From assembly GCF_007556815.1 (NCBI RefSeq), contig NZ_CP041745.1, forward strand, positions 930,001 to 994,000: a stretch of 64,000 nt of DNA, written 5' to 3'. Under the pieces are notes generated by a model. It was not told where the DNA came from. It saw only the letters and a program-made list of their open reading frames with translations, and did not search any database. Source of the DNA: Paraburkholderia megapolitana. Its GTDB lineage: Bacteria > Pseudomonadota > Gammaproteobacteria > Burkholderiales > Burkholderiaceae. Shown one piece after another: positions 50,812 through 60,075 of the stretch. Position numbers and translations under genes: made by a program. Each line of letters begins with the position of its first letter. Position 1 is the stretch's first letter.

Positions 50812-52643
50812 TGCGTTCCGCGCCGCGGCCCTTGCTGTGGCTCGCCGCGCTGCTCGCGGTTTATCTGTGTGCGCCGTTTCTCGCGAGCATTCCGCAGATC
50901 GGTCACGCGGACTGGGCGAGCGTCGACTGGCGGGCGACGTGGTCGGCCGTTGGCGTGTCTGCCGCCAGTGCGAGCGTCGCGGCGCTGATCATCCTCGCGG
51001 GCGGCGTGCCGCTCGGTTACTGGCTCGCGCGATCGTCGTCGCGCTGGACGGCGTTACTCGGTTTCGTGGTGCAACTGCCGCTCGCGTTGCCGCCGCTCAC
51101 GAGCGGTGTGTTGCTGCTGTTTCTGCTCGGGCCGTATAGCTGGATCGGTCGCGTGTTCGGTGGCATGTTGACCGATTCGTTTGCCGGCATTGTCCTCGCC
51201 GAGACGTTTGTTGCTGCGCCGTTCCTGATCGTGGCAGCGCGCTCGGCGTTCGCCGCGGTCGATCCCGTGTTCGACGATGTAGCGGCCACGCTTGGTCATC
51301 ATGCAGGCAGCCGTTTTTTCCGCGTAATGCTCCCCGTTGCATGGCCCGCGATACGTGCCGGTCTCGCGCTTGCGTGGTTGCGTGCGTTTGGCGAATTCGG
51401 CGCGACAGTGATGGTTGCCTATCACCCGTATTCGTTGCCGGTCTACACGTACGTCGTGTTCGGCGGTCAGGGTCTGCCCGCGATGATGCCGTTGTTGTTG
51501 CCGACGTTGGCGATCGCTTTAGTGTGTGCCGCACTATCGATCTATAGTCGCGGCAATCGCGCAGGCACACTTGCAAAGATGGACAACGGCGACGAACCGC
51601 CAGTCATCGCAGCGACTTCGGCAACCGCAAGTGCTGCGCCCGATCTGCGGCTTGCTGTGCAGCTAGCCAGACACCTCGGCACGTTCAGTCTCGACATCGC
51701 GTGGGCACCATCGACACGACGACTCGCGATCATCGGTCCTTCAGGGTCGGGCAAATCGATGGCGCTGCGCCTGATCGCCGGGCTGGAGCCGAACGAGGGC
51801 GGTGCGGTGACGCTCGGCGGAATCGATCTAGATGGGCAGCCGCCCGAGCGACGGCAGATCGGTTATATGCCGCAGGACTACGGCCTGTTTCCACACATGA
51901 CGGTCGCACAGCAACTCGCGTTTCCCGTCGATGCCGATACAGCGAGCGCACAGTACTGGCTCGAACATCTTGGTCTCGCTGCACTGGTCGATCGTTTGCC
52001 GCATCAGCTGTCATTCGGTCAGCGCCAGCGCGTTGCGCTCGCTCGCGCGCTGACGCGTCACAACCAGTTGCTGCTGTTCGACGAGCCGTTTGCAGCACTC
52101 GATACACCGCGGCGGCGGCGCTTACAGCAATCGTTGCGCGATCTACAGCGGGAAATCTCCGCGGTCACGGTCATCGTCACGCACGATCCCGACGAGGCTG
52201 CGCTACTCGCCGACGAAGTACTGGTAATCGAACACGGACGCGTTCTACAAAGCGGTCCAGTCGAACAGGTCTTCGAGCAACCGGCCACGATGCGCGTCGC
52301 CGAGTTGCTAGGCTTGCACAATGTCGGGCAGGGCGTGATCAAGGCGCCGGGGTTGATTGAAGCCCGCGGTGGATTCGTGCTGGAAACGGCCGATCGTTCA
52401 ATCCCGTCGGGGTGTGAGGTGATGTGGCGAGTGTCGTCGCATGCAATCGTGCCATCGCCGAACGGAGTGCACGTAGGCGTGATTGGCGCGGTCGGGTTAC
52501 GGCACGGCGAACGCTACGTCAGCGTGAACGTGGGCAGCGTCTGCCTTGAGTTTGCCAACGAAGATGACGGTCGGCACGAAAGCGATCGCTGCCAGTTTGC
52601 TATCGATCCAGCCGGGGTCTCGGTGTGGAGATGTCGCGTGTAG
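50808..52643 (+). CDS. modBC: Fused molybdate ABC permease-ATPase (ModB-ModC)
   Basis: 611 residues joining two normally separate proteins. The N-terminal permease (about 1-245) has five to six helices and the EAA loop (AATLGHHAGSRFFRVMLPVAWPAIRAGLALAWLRAFGEFGATVM). A charged linker (about 250-275) leads to the ABC ATPase: Walker A GPSGSGKS, signature LSFGQRQRVALARAL (LSFGQ instead of LSGGQ), Walker B LLLFDEPFAALD and the H-loop VTHD. The C-terminal part (about 500-611) resembles the MOP molybdate-binding domain. The fusion fixes a 1:1 ratio of permease and ATPase. The start overlaps the modA stop. Confidence 0.88.
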   Translation: MMRSAPRPLLWLAALLAVYLCAPFLASIPQIGHADWASVDWRATWSAVGVSAASASVAALIILAGGVPLGYWLARSSSRWTALLGFVVQLPLALPPLTSGVLLLFLLGPYSWIGRVFGGMLTDSFAGIVLAETFVAAPFLIVAARSAFAAVDPVFDDVAATLGHHAGSRFFRVMLPVAWPAIRAGLALAWLRAFGEFGATVMVAYHPYSLPVYTYVVFGGQGLPAMMPLLLPTLAIALVCAALSIYSRGNRAGTLAKMDNGDEPPVIAATSATASAAPDLRLAVQLARHLGTFSLDIAWAPSTRRLAIIGPSGSGKSMALRLIAGLEPNEGGAVTLGGIDLDGQPPERRQIGYMPQDYGLFPHMTVAQQLAFPVDADTASAQYWLEHLGLAALVDRLPHQLSFGQRQRVALARALTRHNQLLLFDEPFAALDTPRRRRLQQSLRDLQREISAVTVIVTHDPDEAALLADEVLVIEHGRVLQSGPVEQVFEQPATMRVAELLGLHNVGQGVIKAPGLIEARGGFVLETADRSIPSGCEVMWRVSSHAIVPSPNGVHVGVIGAVGLRHGERYVSVNVGSVCLEFANEDDGRHESDRCQFAIDPAGVSVWRCRV

Positions 52644-52648
52644 CGACG

Positions 52649-53086
52649 TCAATGAAATGCCTGGCGCGCCAGCAGCTTCCATGCGCCATGCTGCTTCTGC
52701 CACACGAGCAGGACGTTGAGGTTGACGTCGCTCACCTTGCCGTCGGACTCGACCGTACCGGCGAAGTGATCGCGCATCACAGCGGTATCACCGGTGACGG
52801 CCGTCACGCTTTGCGTCAGATCGATCCGCCGATACTTTGTCTGTCCGCTCGCAATCGTCGTGACGAATTCCGTCTGGTTCTGCACGAGTCCATTGGAGTG
52901 TCCGTACGATAGCGTGTCGGCGGTCGCGTCCTTCATCTGTTGTGCGTCGCCCGCGATCATCGCTGCGCTCAAGCGTTGCATCGCGTCGTTGACCGCGCTT
53001 TCATCGGCGGGACTGGCAAATGCGCTGGTAATTGCGCTGGACGCGAGCAGCAGACCGGCTGCGACAGACAACACGAATTTTTTCAT
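52649..53086 (-). CDS. Exported NTF2-like (SnoaL/DUF4440-type) protein
   Basis: 145 residues from the ATG at 53086 (AAGGAG upstream), with a signal peptide ending near AFAS. The mature domain has the NTF2-like pattern DESAVNDAMQRLSAAMIAGDAQQMKDATADTLSYGHSNGLVQNQTEFVTTIASG and ends with WKLLARQAFH. Family members are small pocket-bearing proteins of diverse and often unknown function. It converges on the fused molybdate gene and is separated from the bicupin gene by 56 nt. Confidence 0.82.
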   Translation of the reverse strand: MKKFVLSVAAGLLLASSAITSAFASPADESAVNDAMQRLSAAMIAGDAQQMKDATADTLSYGHSNGLVQNQTEFVTTIASGQTKYRRIDLTQSVTAVTGDTAVMRDHFAGTVESDGKVSDVNLNVLLVWQKQHGAWKLLARQAFH

Positions 53087-53142
53087 CGATGAACTCCTTG
53101 TGATCGATAGCAAGGTGGGGCAGCTATCAACCGCCCCTGTAC

Positions 53143-54228
53143 TCAAGCATTCATTGCTGCATCGCGCGGATTCAGACGGCCAACCATCAAGGGATCGGAC
53201 GGCGTAAACGGAAACTGCGGCAAGTTACGCTCGAGCACACCGAATGTCGCTCCGATCACCTCGCGTGAAAATGCAGTCACGCTGGTCCTGCAGCCGATAT
53301 CTCCCGGCGTGGGCTGGTCGAAGAAAATCAAAAAGTGAAAACCATCGTCACCGAGCGTTTCGATGTGGTGAGGATATGCACGAGGGACAAAATATACATC
53401 GCCTTGCTTGAGTTCGTACTCGTCGAGCGAACCATCGGGGTCCAGCACGCGCATTCTGGCGCTACCTTTCTCGACATAGCCCATTTCAGCGGTCTCGGGG
53501 TGCCAGTGCACATCTCTCATACCGTTCTCCTTGATACGCAGCGAGTACATGGAGATGTCTTCGAGTGCCGCCCAGTATTGTTTGCGCGCAAGATGCGCGG
53601 AGCCAAAGTTGTAGGAGAGCGGCGCATGCTGTCCTTCGACATCGAACAGACGCGCATTGGGTAATCCGGTGGTCGATGGCACGACGGCATTGCCTTGCCG
53701 ACGCACAATCTGTTTAGCCGATGAGCGATCGAATGCCGCAAACGCGGATGCAGGCAGATCGTAAGTGTTTCCTAACACCGCATTGGTCATCGCATTGAAG
53801 GTGGAATGCAGCGAGAAGTGCTGAGGGCGCTCGTTGCGCAACGCGATGATCAGCTCGGCAGGATCCTGGCCGATGTTCTCGATGTGGTAAATCGCGCCGG
53901 ATTCAACGTGATACATCTGACCGGGTTTCACCACGAACGACGAGAACGATGCGCTGTTTCCTAAGGTCGATACGAGCACGGTGCCCGATGCACAGTACGC
54001 AAGCTGGTTGGCGTTGACGTTCCACTGCGGTTCGCGGAGCGCGCCCGGATTCAGAACGATGCGCTTGATGGACAGGCACTTCAGAATAGGCAGGACACTT
54101 GCATCCACCGCACTGATGAAACCGTCCTCGCTTTCGAAGACGGGTTTAGCGGCGAGCAACGAAATGATGTGGGGAGATCTGGCTTGCATGATGTCGGATC
54201 CATTCAAATGAAATTGGCCGTTATTCAT
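53143..54228 (-). CDS. Bicupin protein with degenerate first cupin (oxalate-decarboxylase-like)
   Basis: 361 residues from the ATG at 54228; an alternative start at 54189 cannot be excluded. There are two cupin domains. In the second (about 225-320) the metal motif is intact: VHWHPETAEMGYVEKG with a later PHHIETL. In the first (about 55-140) the corresponding segment reads REPQWNVNANQLAYCASG, so the histidine ligands and the following Glu are replaced. Such bicupins resemble oxalate decarboxylases, which normally bind Mn in both halves. Here only one metal site is likely, and no Glu-lid loop was identified. A signal peptide is not evident. Confidence 0.82.
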   Translation of the reverse strand: MNNGQFHLNGSDIMQARSPHIISLLAAKPVFESEDGFISAVDASVLPILKCLSIKRIVLNPGALREPQWNVNANQLAYCASGTVLVSTLGNSASFSSFVVKPGQMYHVESGAIYHIENIGQDPAELIIALRNERPQHFSLHSTFNAMTNAVLGNTYDLPASAFAAFDRSSAKQIVRRQGNAVVPSTTGLPNARLFDVEGQHAPLSYNFGSAHLARKQYWAALEDISMYSLRIKENGMRDVHWHPETAEMGYVEKGSARMRVLDPDGSLDEYELKQGDVYFVPRAYPHHIETLGDDGFHFLIFFDQPTPGDIGCRTSVTAFSREVIGATFGVLERNLPQFPFTPSDPLMVGRLNPRDAAMNA

Positions 54229-54714
54229 CTGCCCAGGTACGCTTTACATCCGTTGCCTAGCACAAGGCGTTATTTTGACCGCTAGTCTGCAGGCAGATTC
54301 TGGTGGTCGGATGAGCATCGAGGCGCTCAAGCCAACACTGAGAAGCATAGGACAAAAAATTAATAATCATGTCGTTGTGCCAAAGTCCTCTTTGTCACAC
54401 TAGAGGATGACATCCAATGTCGCGTTTGGACCAGACCGCGTCGCTTCAGCGAAGGTCATATGCCCGCCAAAAATTAGCATCCGCGATGTACTACGCATCT
54501 GCTAATGCATCCACTAAGGCATCCGTAACGGAGTTGTCTTAAAGAACGTATACCTGTCATATCGCGTCGCTAGATTAGCGGAAGACATGCGGCCCATGCC
54601 TTCCAGAATTGCCCTGCACTGAAGAAGCTGCCGTTACGACGGGTACGCGAATACCTGTCTTGTCATCGTTGTGCAAACCCCTGGTGAAACAACCCTACAA
54701 AGGTGGTGCTTTAC
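54229..54714. other. Intergenic region with a 12-bp direct-repeat array
   Basis: 486 nt between divergent genes. It contains the GCATC-repeat array described separately, two nearly identical ACCTGTC segments (around 54552 and 54651), and no recognisable gene. Promoters for both flanking genes are expected here. Confidence 0.45.
54471..54524 (+). repeat. Short direct repeats with 12-bp spacing upstream of phospholipase C
   Basis: The core GCATCC/T occurs at 54477, 54495, 54507 and 54519. The last three are spaced exactly 12 nt and share the left flank CTA (consensus CTAANGCATCC). Directly repeated, helix-phase-related sites suggest cooperative binding by a regulator, but no family motif is recognised. 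Confidence 0.45.
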
Positions 54715-56859
54715 ATGGCAAAGATAAGCAGACGTACATTCCTCGAGCGCGCGGCACAGACGGCCGGCGCGGCAACGCTAGCGGGCGCGATACCGGAGAG
54801 CATCCGGCGCGCCCTCGCGATCGAACCGGCCCGCGTGACGGGCACCGTCGAGGATGTCGCGCATATCGTCGTCCTGATGCAGGAAAATCGCAGTTTCGAC
54901 CACTATTTCGGCTCGTTTCCCGGCGTTCGAGGCTTCAACGATCCGCGTACGGTGCTGCGCGCCGACGGCAAGCTGAACTGGTATCAGGCGTACAACGGAC
55001 GCGATTACGTGCCATGGCACTTCGATACGTCGACTACTTCGGCGCAATGGCTGTCGTCCGACTATCACGACTGGACCTCGTATCACAACCTGTGGAACGA
55101 AGGCCGCTGCGACAAGTGGATGGCGGTGCAGTGGCCGACCGCGATCGGCTATTACGAGCGCACCGATCTGCCGTACTACTATCCGCTCGCCGAAGCATTC
55201 ACGATTTGCGATGCCTACCATCAGTCGATGCTCGGGCCGACCAATACCAATCGCCTGTACCTGATGACGGGTACCGCATCGCCGAATAGCGACGGCACGA
55301 ACGTCGCGACCAGCAACTTCATGAGCGATACGGGGACGACGGTGTCCTGGAACACGTTTCCCGAACGTTTGCAACAGGCCGGTATCGACTGGCGCATCTA
55401 TCAGGACGGCGGCGCCGGATCGTACAATGCAGTCGCGAACTTCCTGACCAGCCACAACTGGATCGACAACAAGAACAATTTCGACTGCAATGCGCTAGCG
55501 TGGTTTTCGCAGTTCAGATCCGCGGCGACTACGTCGGACCTGTATCAACGCGGGATGAGCGTGCGCGGCATTTCGACGCTGCGCGACGATGTGCTTGCCA
55601 ACCGTCTGCCGCAGGTGTCATGGATCATTCCGCCGTTTTCGTCGTCCGAGCACCCGTGGTGGGGGCCGTCGTTTGGCGAGCAGTACGTTTCGCGCATTCT
55701 CGAGGCGCTGACGTCCAATCCCGACGTATGGGCGAAGACGGTGTTCCTGATCTGCTACGACGAAGGCGATGGTGGCTACGACCACGTTACGGCACCGGTA
55801 CCGCCGTGGAAGGCCGGCAAGGGCTTGTCGACAGTGAGCGTCGAAGGCGAGATCGAACAGACGTCGGGCCTGCCTATCGGCCTTGGCCCGCGCGTACCGC
55901 TGCTCGCGATATCGCCGTGGTCGAAGGGCGGCTGGACCAGTTCGGAAGTGTTCGACCACACGTCGGTCATCCGCTTTATCGAAAAGCGCTTCCTCGGTCA
56001 GTATCCGAGCGTCTACGAAAGCAATATCACGCCATGGCGCAGGGCTGTTTGCGGCGATCTGACATCGGTATTCGATTTCGCTGGCACCGCCGATGCATCG
56101 GTACCGCAGAACCTGCTGAACACAAATGCCACCGAGGCGCAGCTCGACTACGCGTACTGGACACAGTTCTATTTCGCGTCGCCCGCATATCCGTCTTCCT
56201 ATCCGGCGCAGAACGCACCGTTGCCTGTCCAGGAGCCAGGACAGCGCAAAGCGCGGCCCGTACCGTACGAGCTGTTTGCGGAAGCCGCGGTGAACCTGAC
56301 TGCCGGCACGATCCAGCTTGCGTTCACCAACAACGGCAAGGCCATTCCAGGCAACGCGCAAGGCGTTTCCGCCGCGGTGTTCCAGGTGAACGACGCAAAG
56401 AGTAGCGATGGTCCGCGGTTCTATACGATTCAGAGCGGCAACCAGCTGGCGGACCAGTGGTCGCCTGTGCGCGATTCACAGGGGCTCTACGATCTGTCGG
56501 TGTATGGGCCGAACGGTTTCTATCGTGCGTTCACGGGCAACGTCACGGGACAGGCGACGCTCGAAGTCACCGTCGCCTATCTGCCCAATGGCAATCTGAT
56601 CGTCATGGCGCGCAATACCGGCAAGACCGTGCGCACCGTGACGGTGGTGGACAACGCTTATGGCGGCGCTACACGTACCGGCCAGATCGCGCCTGGGAGC
56701 ACCGGCAGAATGGAGTGGAATACGTCGGCAAGCGGCGGATGGTATGACCTGAGCGTCACGACGAACGTCGAGACGGGTTACCTGAGAAGGCTTGCCGGCC
56801 ATGTCGAAACGGGCAGCGCCAGTGTGACCGATCCGCTATTCAAGGCGAGGCAGGTGTAA
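54715..56859 (+). CDS. plcN: Phosphocholine-type phospholipase C, Tat-exported
   Basis: 714 residues from the ATG at 54715. The Tat signal ISRRTFLERAAQTAGAA begins the protein. The catalytic domain (about 45-480) has QENRSFDHYFGSFPGVRGF with metal-ligand Glu57-Asn58, the TNTNRLYLMTG nucleophile region, YDEGDGGYDHV, and GLGPRVPLLAISPWSKGGW with FDHTSVIRFIEKRF, the signature of the PC-PLC/acid-phosphatase superfamily. Two C-terminal beta domains (about 510-710) follow, as in PlcH/PlcN. It hydrolyses phosphatidylcholine or related lipids outside the cell. A PlcR-like accessory gene follows three bases after its stop. Confidence 0.9.
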   Translation: MAKISRRTFLERAAQTAGAATLAGAIPESIRRALAIEPARVTGTVEDVAHIVVLMQENRSFDHYFGSFPGVRGFNDPRTVLRADGKLNWYQAYNGRDYVPWHFDTSTTSAQWLSSDYHDWTSYHNLWNEGRCDKWMAVQWPTAIGYYERTDLPYYYPLAEAFTICDAYHQSMLGPTNTNRLYLMTGTASPNSDGTNVATSNFMSDTGTTVSWNTFPERLQQAGIDWRIYQDGGAGSYNAVANFLTSHNWIDNKNNFDCNALAWFSQFRSAATTSDLYQRGMSVRGISTLRDDVLANRLPQVSWIIPPFSSSEHPWWGPSFGEQYVSRILEALTSNPDVWAKTVFLICYDEGDGGYDHVTAPVPPWKAGKGLSTVSVEGEIEQTSGLPIGLGPRVPLLAISPWSKGGWTSSEVFDHTSVIRFIEKRFLGQYPSVYESNITPWRRAVCGDLTSVFDFAGTADASVPQNLLNTNATEAQLDYAYWTQFYFASPAYPSSYPAQNAPLPVQEPGQRKARPVPYELFAEAAVNLTAGTIQLAFTNNGKAIPGNAQGVSAAVFQVNDAKSSDGPRFYTIQSGNQLADQWSPVRDSQGLYDLSVYGPNGFYRAFTGNVTGQATLEVTVAYLPNGNLIVMARNTGKTVRTVTVVDNAYGGATRTGQIAPGSTGRMEWNTSASGGWYDLSVTTNVETGYLRRLAGHVETGSASVTDPLFKARQV

Positions 56860-56862
56860 GCG

Positions 56863-57486
56863 ATGAACCGGCAGAACTTGCTATGGGCGGCCGCTGCGAT
56901 TGTCGTGGCGGGTGCCGCGGTGTCTGGCGTGCTGCTCAGTAGCGGTCCTGGCAGCGGCCACAATAGTAGTGCGCAACAGCCCGCCAGTTCGCTGGCGGGC
57001 GATGCGTCTTCAGTGCAGAACAGCAAGGTGAACACCATGTCGTCCTCAACGCCGGCGGATTTTCAGGCGCAACTCGAAGCATATGGACTCAAGCGCGGCC
57101 AGTTGTCTGCCGATGCACGTCGTACAGAAGCGCAGCGGTTGATCGACGAGCTTAAACAAGGCGCGCAGGCGGGCACGATCGATCCGCGCCACGCGTCGGA
57201 TCTTGCCGACATGCTATGGCCCGATGCGGAACCGGATGCCACGAAGCGCGTCGCGCGCAGCGACGCATTGCACCAGACGTTGCGTGACATCGCGATGCCG
57301 CCTGTGACGCCGTCTCCGCAACGTGAGCAGCAAGATCAGTCGTATGCGGTAGCGAGCCGGCAGGTGATCGCCGATGTCACGTCGAGTGTTTCGGATCGAA
57401 CCGAGCAGCGTGTGCAGATCGATGAACGTTTGCGCGATCTGCGCAAGCGCATTTACGGCGATGCAGATGCAGGGCGCTCGCGATAA
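56863..57486 (+). CDS. plcR: PlcR-like phospholipase C accessory protein (first)
   Basis: 207 residues, the same length as Pseudomonas PlcR, which supports folding and export of phospholipase C. An uncleaved N-terminal membrane helix (about 6-27) or signal is followed by a low-complexity Ser/Gly-rich linker and a helical domain: ADFQAQLEAYGLKRGQLSADARRTEAQRLIDELKQG, then SVSDRTEQRVQIDERLRDLRKRIYG. The start is three bases after the phospholipase stop, so it is co-translated with it. A second related protein is encoded 338 nt downstream. Confidence 0.82.
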   Translation: MNRQNLLWAAAAIVVAGAAVSGVLLSSGPGSGHNSSAQQPASSLAGDASSVQNSKVNTMSSSTPADFQAQLEAYGLKRGQLSADARRTEAQRLIDELKQGAQAGTIDPRHASDLADMLWPDAEPDATKRVARSDALHQTLRDIAMPPVTPSPQREQQDQSYAVASRQVIADVTSSVSDRTEQRVQIDERLRDLRKRIYGDADAGRSR

Positions 57487-57824
57487 CAGCCGCAGCATGA
57501 CACGCTGTCCGGATCGGACCCATTGAACGGCCACCTGTGCACTTGTTCGCGTGTCGTGCTGTTTCTATCCTTCAGTGTCGGGCGTGGTTTGCGCGGCGAT
57601 GGCTATCGTTGGTACGACAGCGCGATCCATCGTTATGCGAAATGACATTGCTGCGCAGACTCGCCCGACTTCACGGTGACGCATTGTCACCGAGCACACA
57701 TCCGGATAGCCGATAGTGCTCAACCTCTAAATTTCGGCGTGCCACGCAGAATATTTCCGTCTATTATTGCCGCATAATGCAACAAATTGCAACATAAAGA
57801 AGCAAAATAAAGCAGGGAGACGTG
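57487..57824. other. Intergenic region before the second accessory gene
   Basis: 338 nt. The stretch at 57755-57815 is AT-rich and probably holds a promoter for the next gene, which has a clear GGGAG ribosome site. No RNA or coding feature recognised. Confidence 0.45.
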
Positions 57825-58529
57825 ATGCAAAAATCGAGGCTTTCATGGAGTCTGTTGGCAGTACTACTGGTGAGCGGCACCATCGCCGCGGCATGGTGGT
57901 ACAGCACGTCATCGAGTGCAGCGGCTACGCAGCCCGCCAGTGCTGCCGTGCCCACGCAGCAGGCAGCGCCGTCCGGGCAGACACAGGCAGCATCGACAGC
58001 CGGCCCTGCGGAGCGGCGCCTCGATATCGCGGCCTTGCGCAAGAGTCTGGCCGGCCGCCCCGACGCTGAAGCGGAAGTTCAACGCATCCTCGCGTTTGCG
58101 CGCTTCCAGGATCAGGTTGCCGACTACGGTGCTAATCGCAAGAACATGTCCGACCAGGATAAACGCATCCTCGCGCAACAGATCCTTGGCGAACTGCCCG
58201 AGCACGTTGCGCGCAACGAGATCGTTCCGGTGCAGGCCGAAGCACTGAGCGCGGCGCTGCTGATGGATGCCGAGCCCGATCCGGCTACGCGTGATGCCGC
58301 GATCCAGAACATGCAGCAGCAGTGGAACAGCTACGCGCAACAGACGGTTGGCCCGTCGCCTGCGCAGGACCCGCGTTTTCAGACTTACTCGCAGCAGGCC
58401 AAACAGATCGTCGACCAGGTGCAGGCAACCGTGCGCGATCCCGACCAGCAGCAAACGATCATCGGCCAGCGCTTGCAGACGCTGCGCACGCAGATCTACG
58501 ACGGCGGCGCTCCGTCCGGTACGAACTGA
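57825..58529 (+). CDS. PlcR-like accessory protein (second)
   Basis: 234 residues from the ATG at 57825, preceded by GGGAG. It has an N-terminal hydrophobic anchor (about 7-27), an Ala/Thr/Gln-rich linker and a helical C-terminal domain ending ATVRDPDQQQTIIGQRLQTLRTQIYDGG. It resembles the first accessory protein in layout (membrane anchor, linker, helical domain, terminal LRxRIY/LRTQIY motif). The middle (FARFQDQVADYGANRKNMSDQDKRILAQQILGELPEHV) also recalls lipase-chaperone helices. It stands directly before the two Notum-like hydrolases and may be their folding or secretion partner rather than that of phospholipase C. Confidence 0.75.
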   Translation: MQKSRLSWSLLAVLLVSGTIAAAWWYSTSSSAAATQPASAAVPTQQAAPSGQTQAASTAGPAERRLDIAALRKSLAGRPDAEAEVQRILAFARFQDQVADYGANRKNMSDQDKRILAQQILGELPEHVARNEIVPVQAEALSAALLMDAEPDPATRDAAIQNMQQQWNSYAQQTVGPSPAQDPRFQTYSQQAKQIVDQVQATVRDPDQQQTIIGQRLQTLRTQIYDGGAPSGTN

Positions 58530-58603
58530 ACGTCGCTTAGTCGCATCTATAGCGTCCCGTCAGAGGACGTTAGAACAGTCGCATCCATAAACAGGGAAGA
58601 GAC

Positions 58604-59959
58604 ATGCTTTCAATACGCCTCATCTTGCGGCTGTGCGTCGCATTCTTGTTGAGCTTGACCGTGTTCAACGCTCATGCAGCAACCGCTCCGGCTACGCCCG
58701 ATCCATCGATTCCGTACTACTCGTGGTACGAAGTGACGCTGCCGGAGGACACAGGTGCGAGTTGTGGCAACGGCACGCCGATGCGCTTCTATATCAATCG
58801 CGCGCAGTCGGACAATATGCTGATCGGTTTCGAGGGTGGTGGTGCGTGCTGGGACTATGGTTCCTGCTCGGGCGACACGACCGGCATAGAGTCGAAGATC
58901 GGCGCATCCAATCCCAACGGTATCCCGCACAACTACATGAACGGTACGACAGTCGAGTCGCTTACGTCGACCTTCGAGTCGCCGATCATGACGCGTATCA
59001 ACTTCCTCACGTGGCTGGTAGGTGAGCCTCAGGTAGAAACCCAGAACTGGACCCAGGTTTTTCTACCCTATTGCAGTGGGGATATCAGCACTGGCAACGC
59101 GATCCAGAACTACAACGGGCCAAATGGTAACTGGCGCCTGCAGCATTTCGCGGGTGTGAAAAACACTCAGGCGGTCATGCAATGGCTTGCGTCCCATGGC
59201 TTCGCGAAACCACAACGCCTGCTGGTGTGGGGGCTTAGCGCGGGTGGTTATGGAGCACTGACCAACTACGCTCCGGTTCGGGACACGTTGCAGCCGCAGG
59301 CCAGTAGCTCGTTGCTCGATGACGCGGGAACGGTTTTCGTTACGCCGTTCAATGCCGATCCGTCCACACATCCTTCCGTTCGCATCTATAACGTCATCCG
59401 GCAGCAATGGAACTGGGCAGGCGGAGCAGGTTTCCTGAAGACTCTGCGCGGTATGCTGGGCAAGGCTTTCGATACCAACAATGTGGGCAGCATCTATCAG
59501 GCACTGAGCGAGAAGTATCCGCACGATCGTCTGGGTTACGCGAGCTTCCAGCAGGACAAGGTGATCTCCGCGTTCCACTACTTCCTGTTCGATCCAACGG
59601 TCGCTGCGTTGCCCGATATCGCATCGAAATCCGCGGCTTCGCTGGCGCTGTTCAATGAAGAGCTGCCGGGGATCAAGACAGAACTGAACGGGCTCACGAA
59701 CTTCGGTTATTACATCCCGTGGGCGCGCGGCGACTTCATCGACAACCACACGGTTACGGCGGTGACGTTCTCCGGCACTGGCATCAACGAGAACGGTATT
59801 GATGCCCACGTCGGCGACTTCGTCAACAACCTGCTCAACCAGAAAGATCCGCTGGACACACCGGTGATGAAGGCATTCAGAACCGATCAGTCGTCCGACT
59901 TTGCGTGGACATCGGTTGCCGGGTTTCTTATGAGCCTCTTTAACGTCAATCTGATATGA
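58604..59959 (+). CDS. Secreted pectin-acetylesterase/Notum-family serine hydrolase (first)
   Basis: 451 residues with a signal peptide ending near AHA (about residue 25). The alpha/beta-hydrolase of the pectinacetylesterase (Notum) family is recognisable: YYSWYEVTLPEDTGASCGNGTPMRFYINRAQSDNMLIGFEGGGACWDY, with the oxyanion GGGACWDY segment, then VWGLSAGGYGALT, nucleophile Ser212, and a later DFIDNHTVTAVTFSG region near the Asp/His. The family de-O-acylates sugars or lipids. The bacterial substrate is not known. The paralog follows 116 nt downstream, with a further secretion-accessory gene upstream. Confidence 0.85.
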   Translation: MLSIRLILRLCVAFLLSLTVFNAHAATAPATPDPSIPYYSWYEVTLPEDTGASCGNGTPMRFYINRAQSDNMLIGFEGGGACWDYGSCSGDTTGIESKIGASNPNGIPHNYMNGTTVESLTSTFESPIMTRINFLTWLVGEPQVETQNWTQVFLPYCSGDISTGNAIQNYNGPNGNWRLQHFAGVKNTQAVMQWLASHGFAKPQRLLVWGLSAGGYGALTNYAPVRDTLQPQASSSLLDDAGTVFVTPFNADPSTHPSVRIYNVIRQQWNWAGGAGFLKTLRGMLGKAFDTNNVGSIYQALSEKYPHDRLGYASFQQDKVISAFHYFLFDPTVAALPDIASKSAASLALFNEELPGIKTELNGLTNFGYYIPWARGDFIDNHTVTAVTFSGTGINENGIDAHVGDFVNNLLNQKDPLDTPVMKAFRTDQSSDFAWTSVAGFLMSLFNVNLI

Positions 59960-60075
59960 CGCCGGCGTACGCGCGGTAGCCGAGCTATCGCGCATCGATT
60001 CGACATAACCACGCAGTAGCCCGCTCGCCCGCTGCGAATGAAAGAACACCCTGTATCCATCGACAAGGAGGAGAA

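Noticed and set aside
54547..54565. Possible Pho box (CTGTCAT) before phospholipase C
   Set aside because: Only one 7-mer is present; the partner direct repeat 11 nt later does not match, so phosphate control cannot be claimed from sequence.
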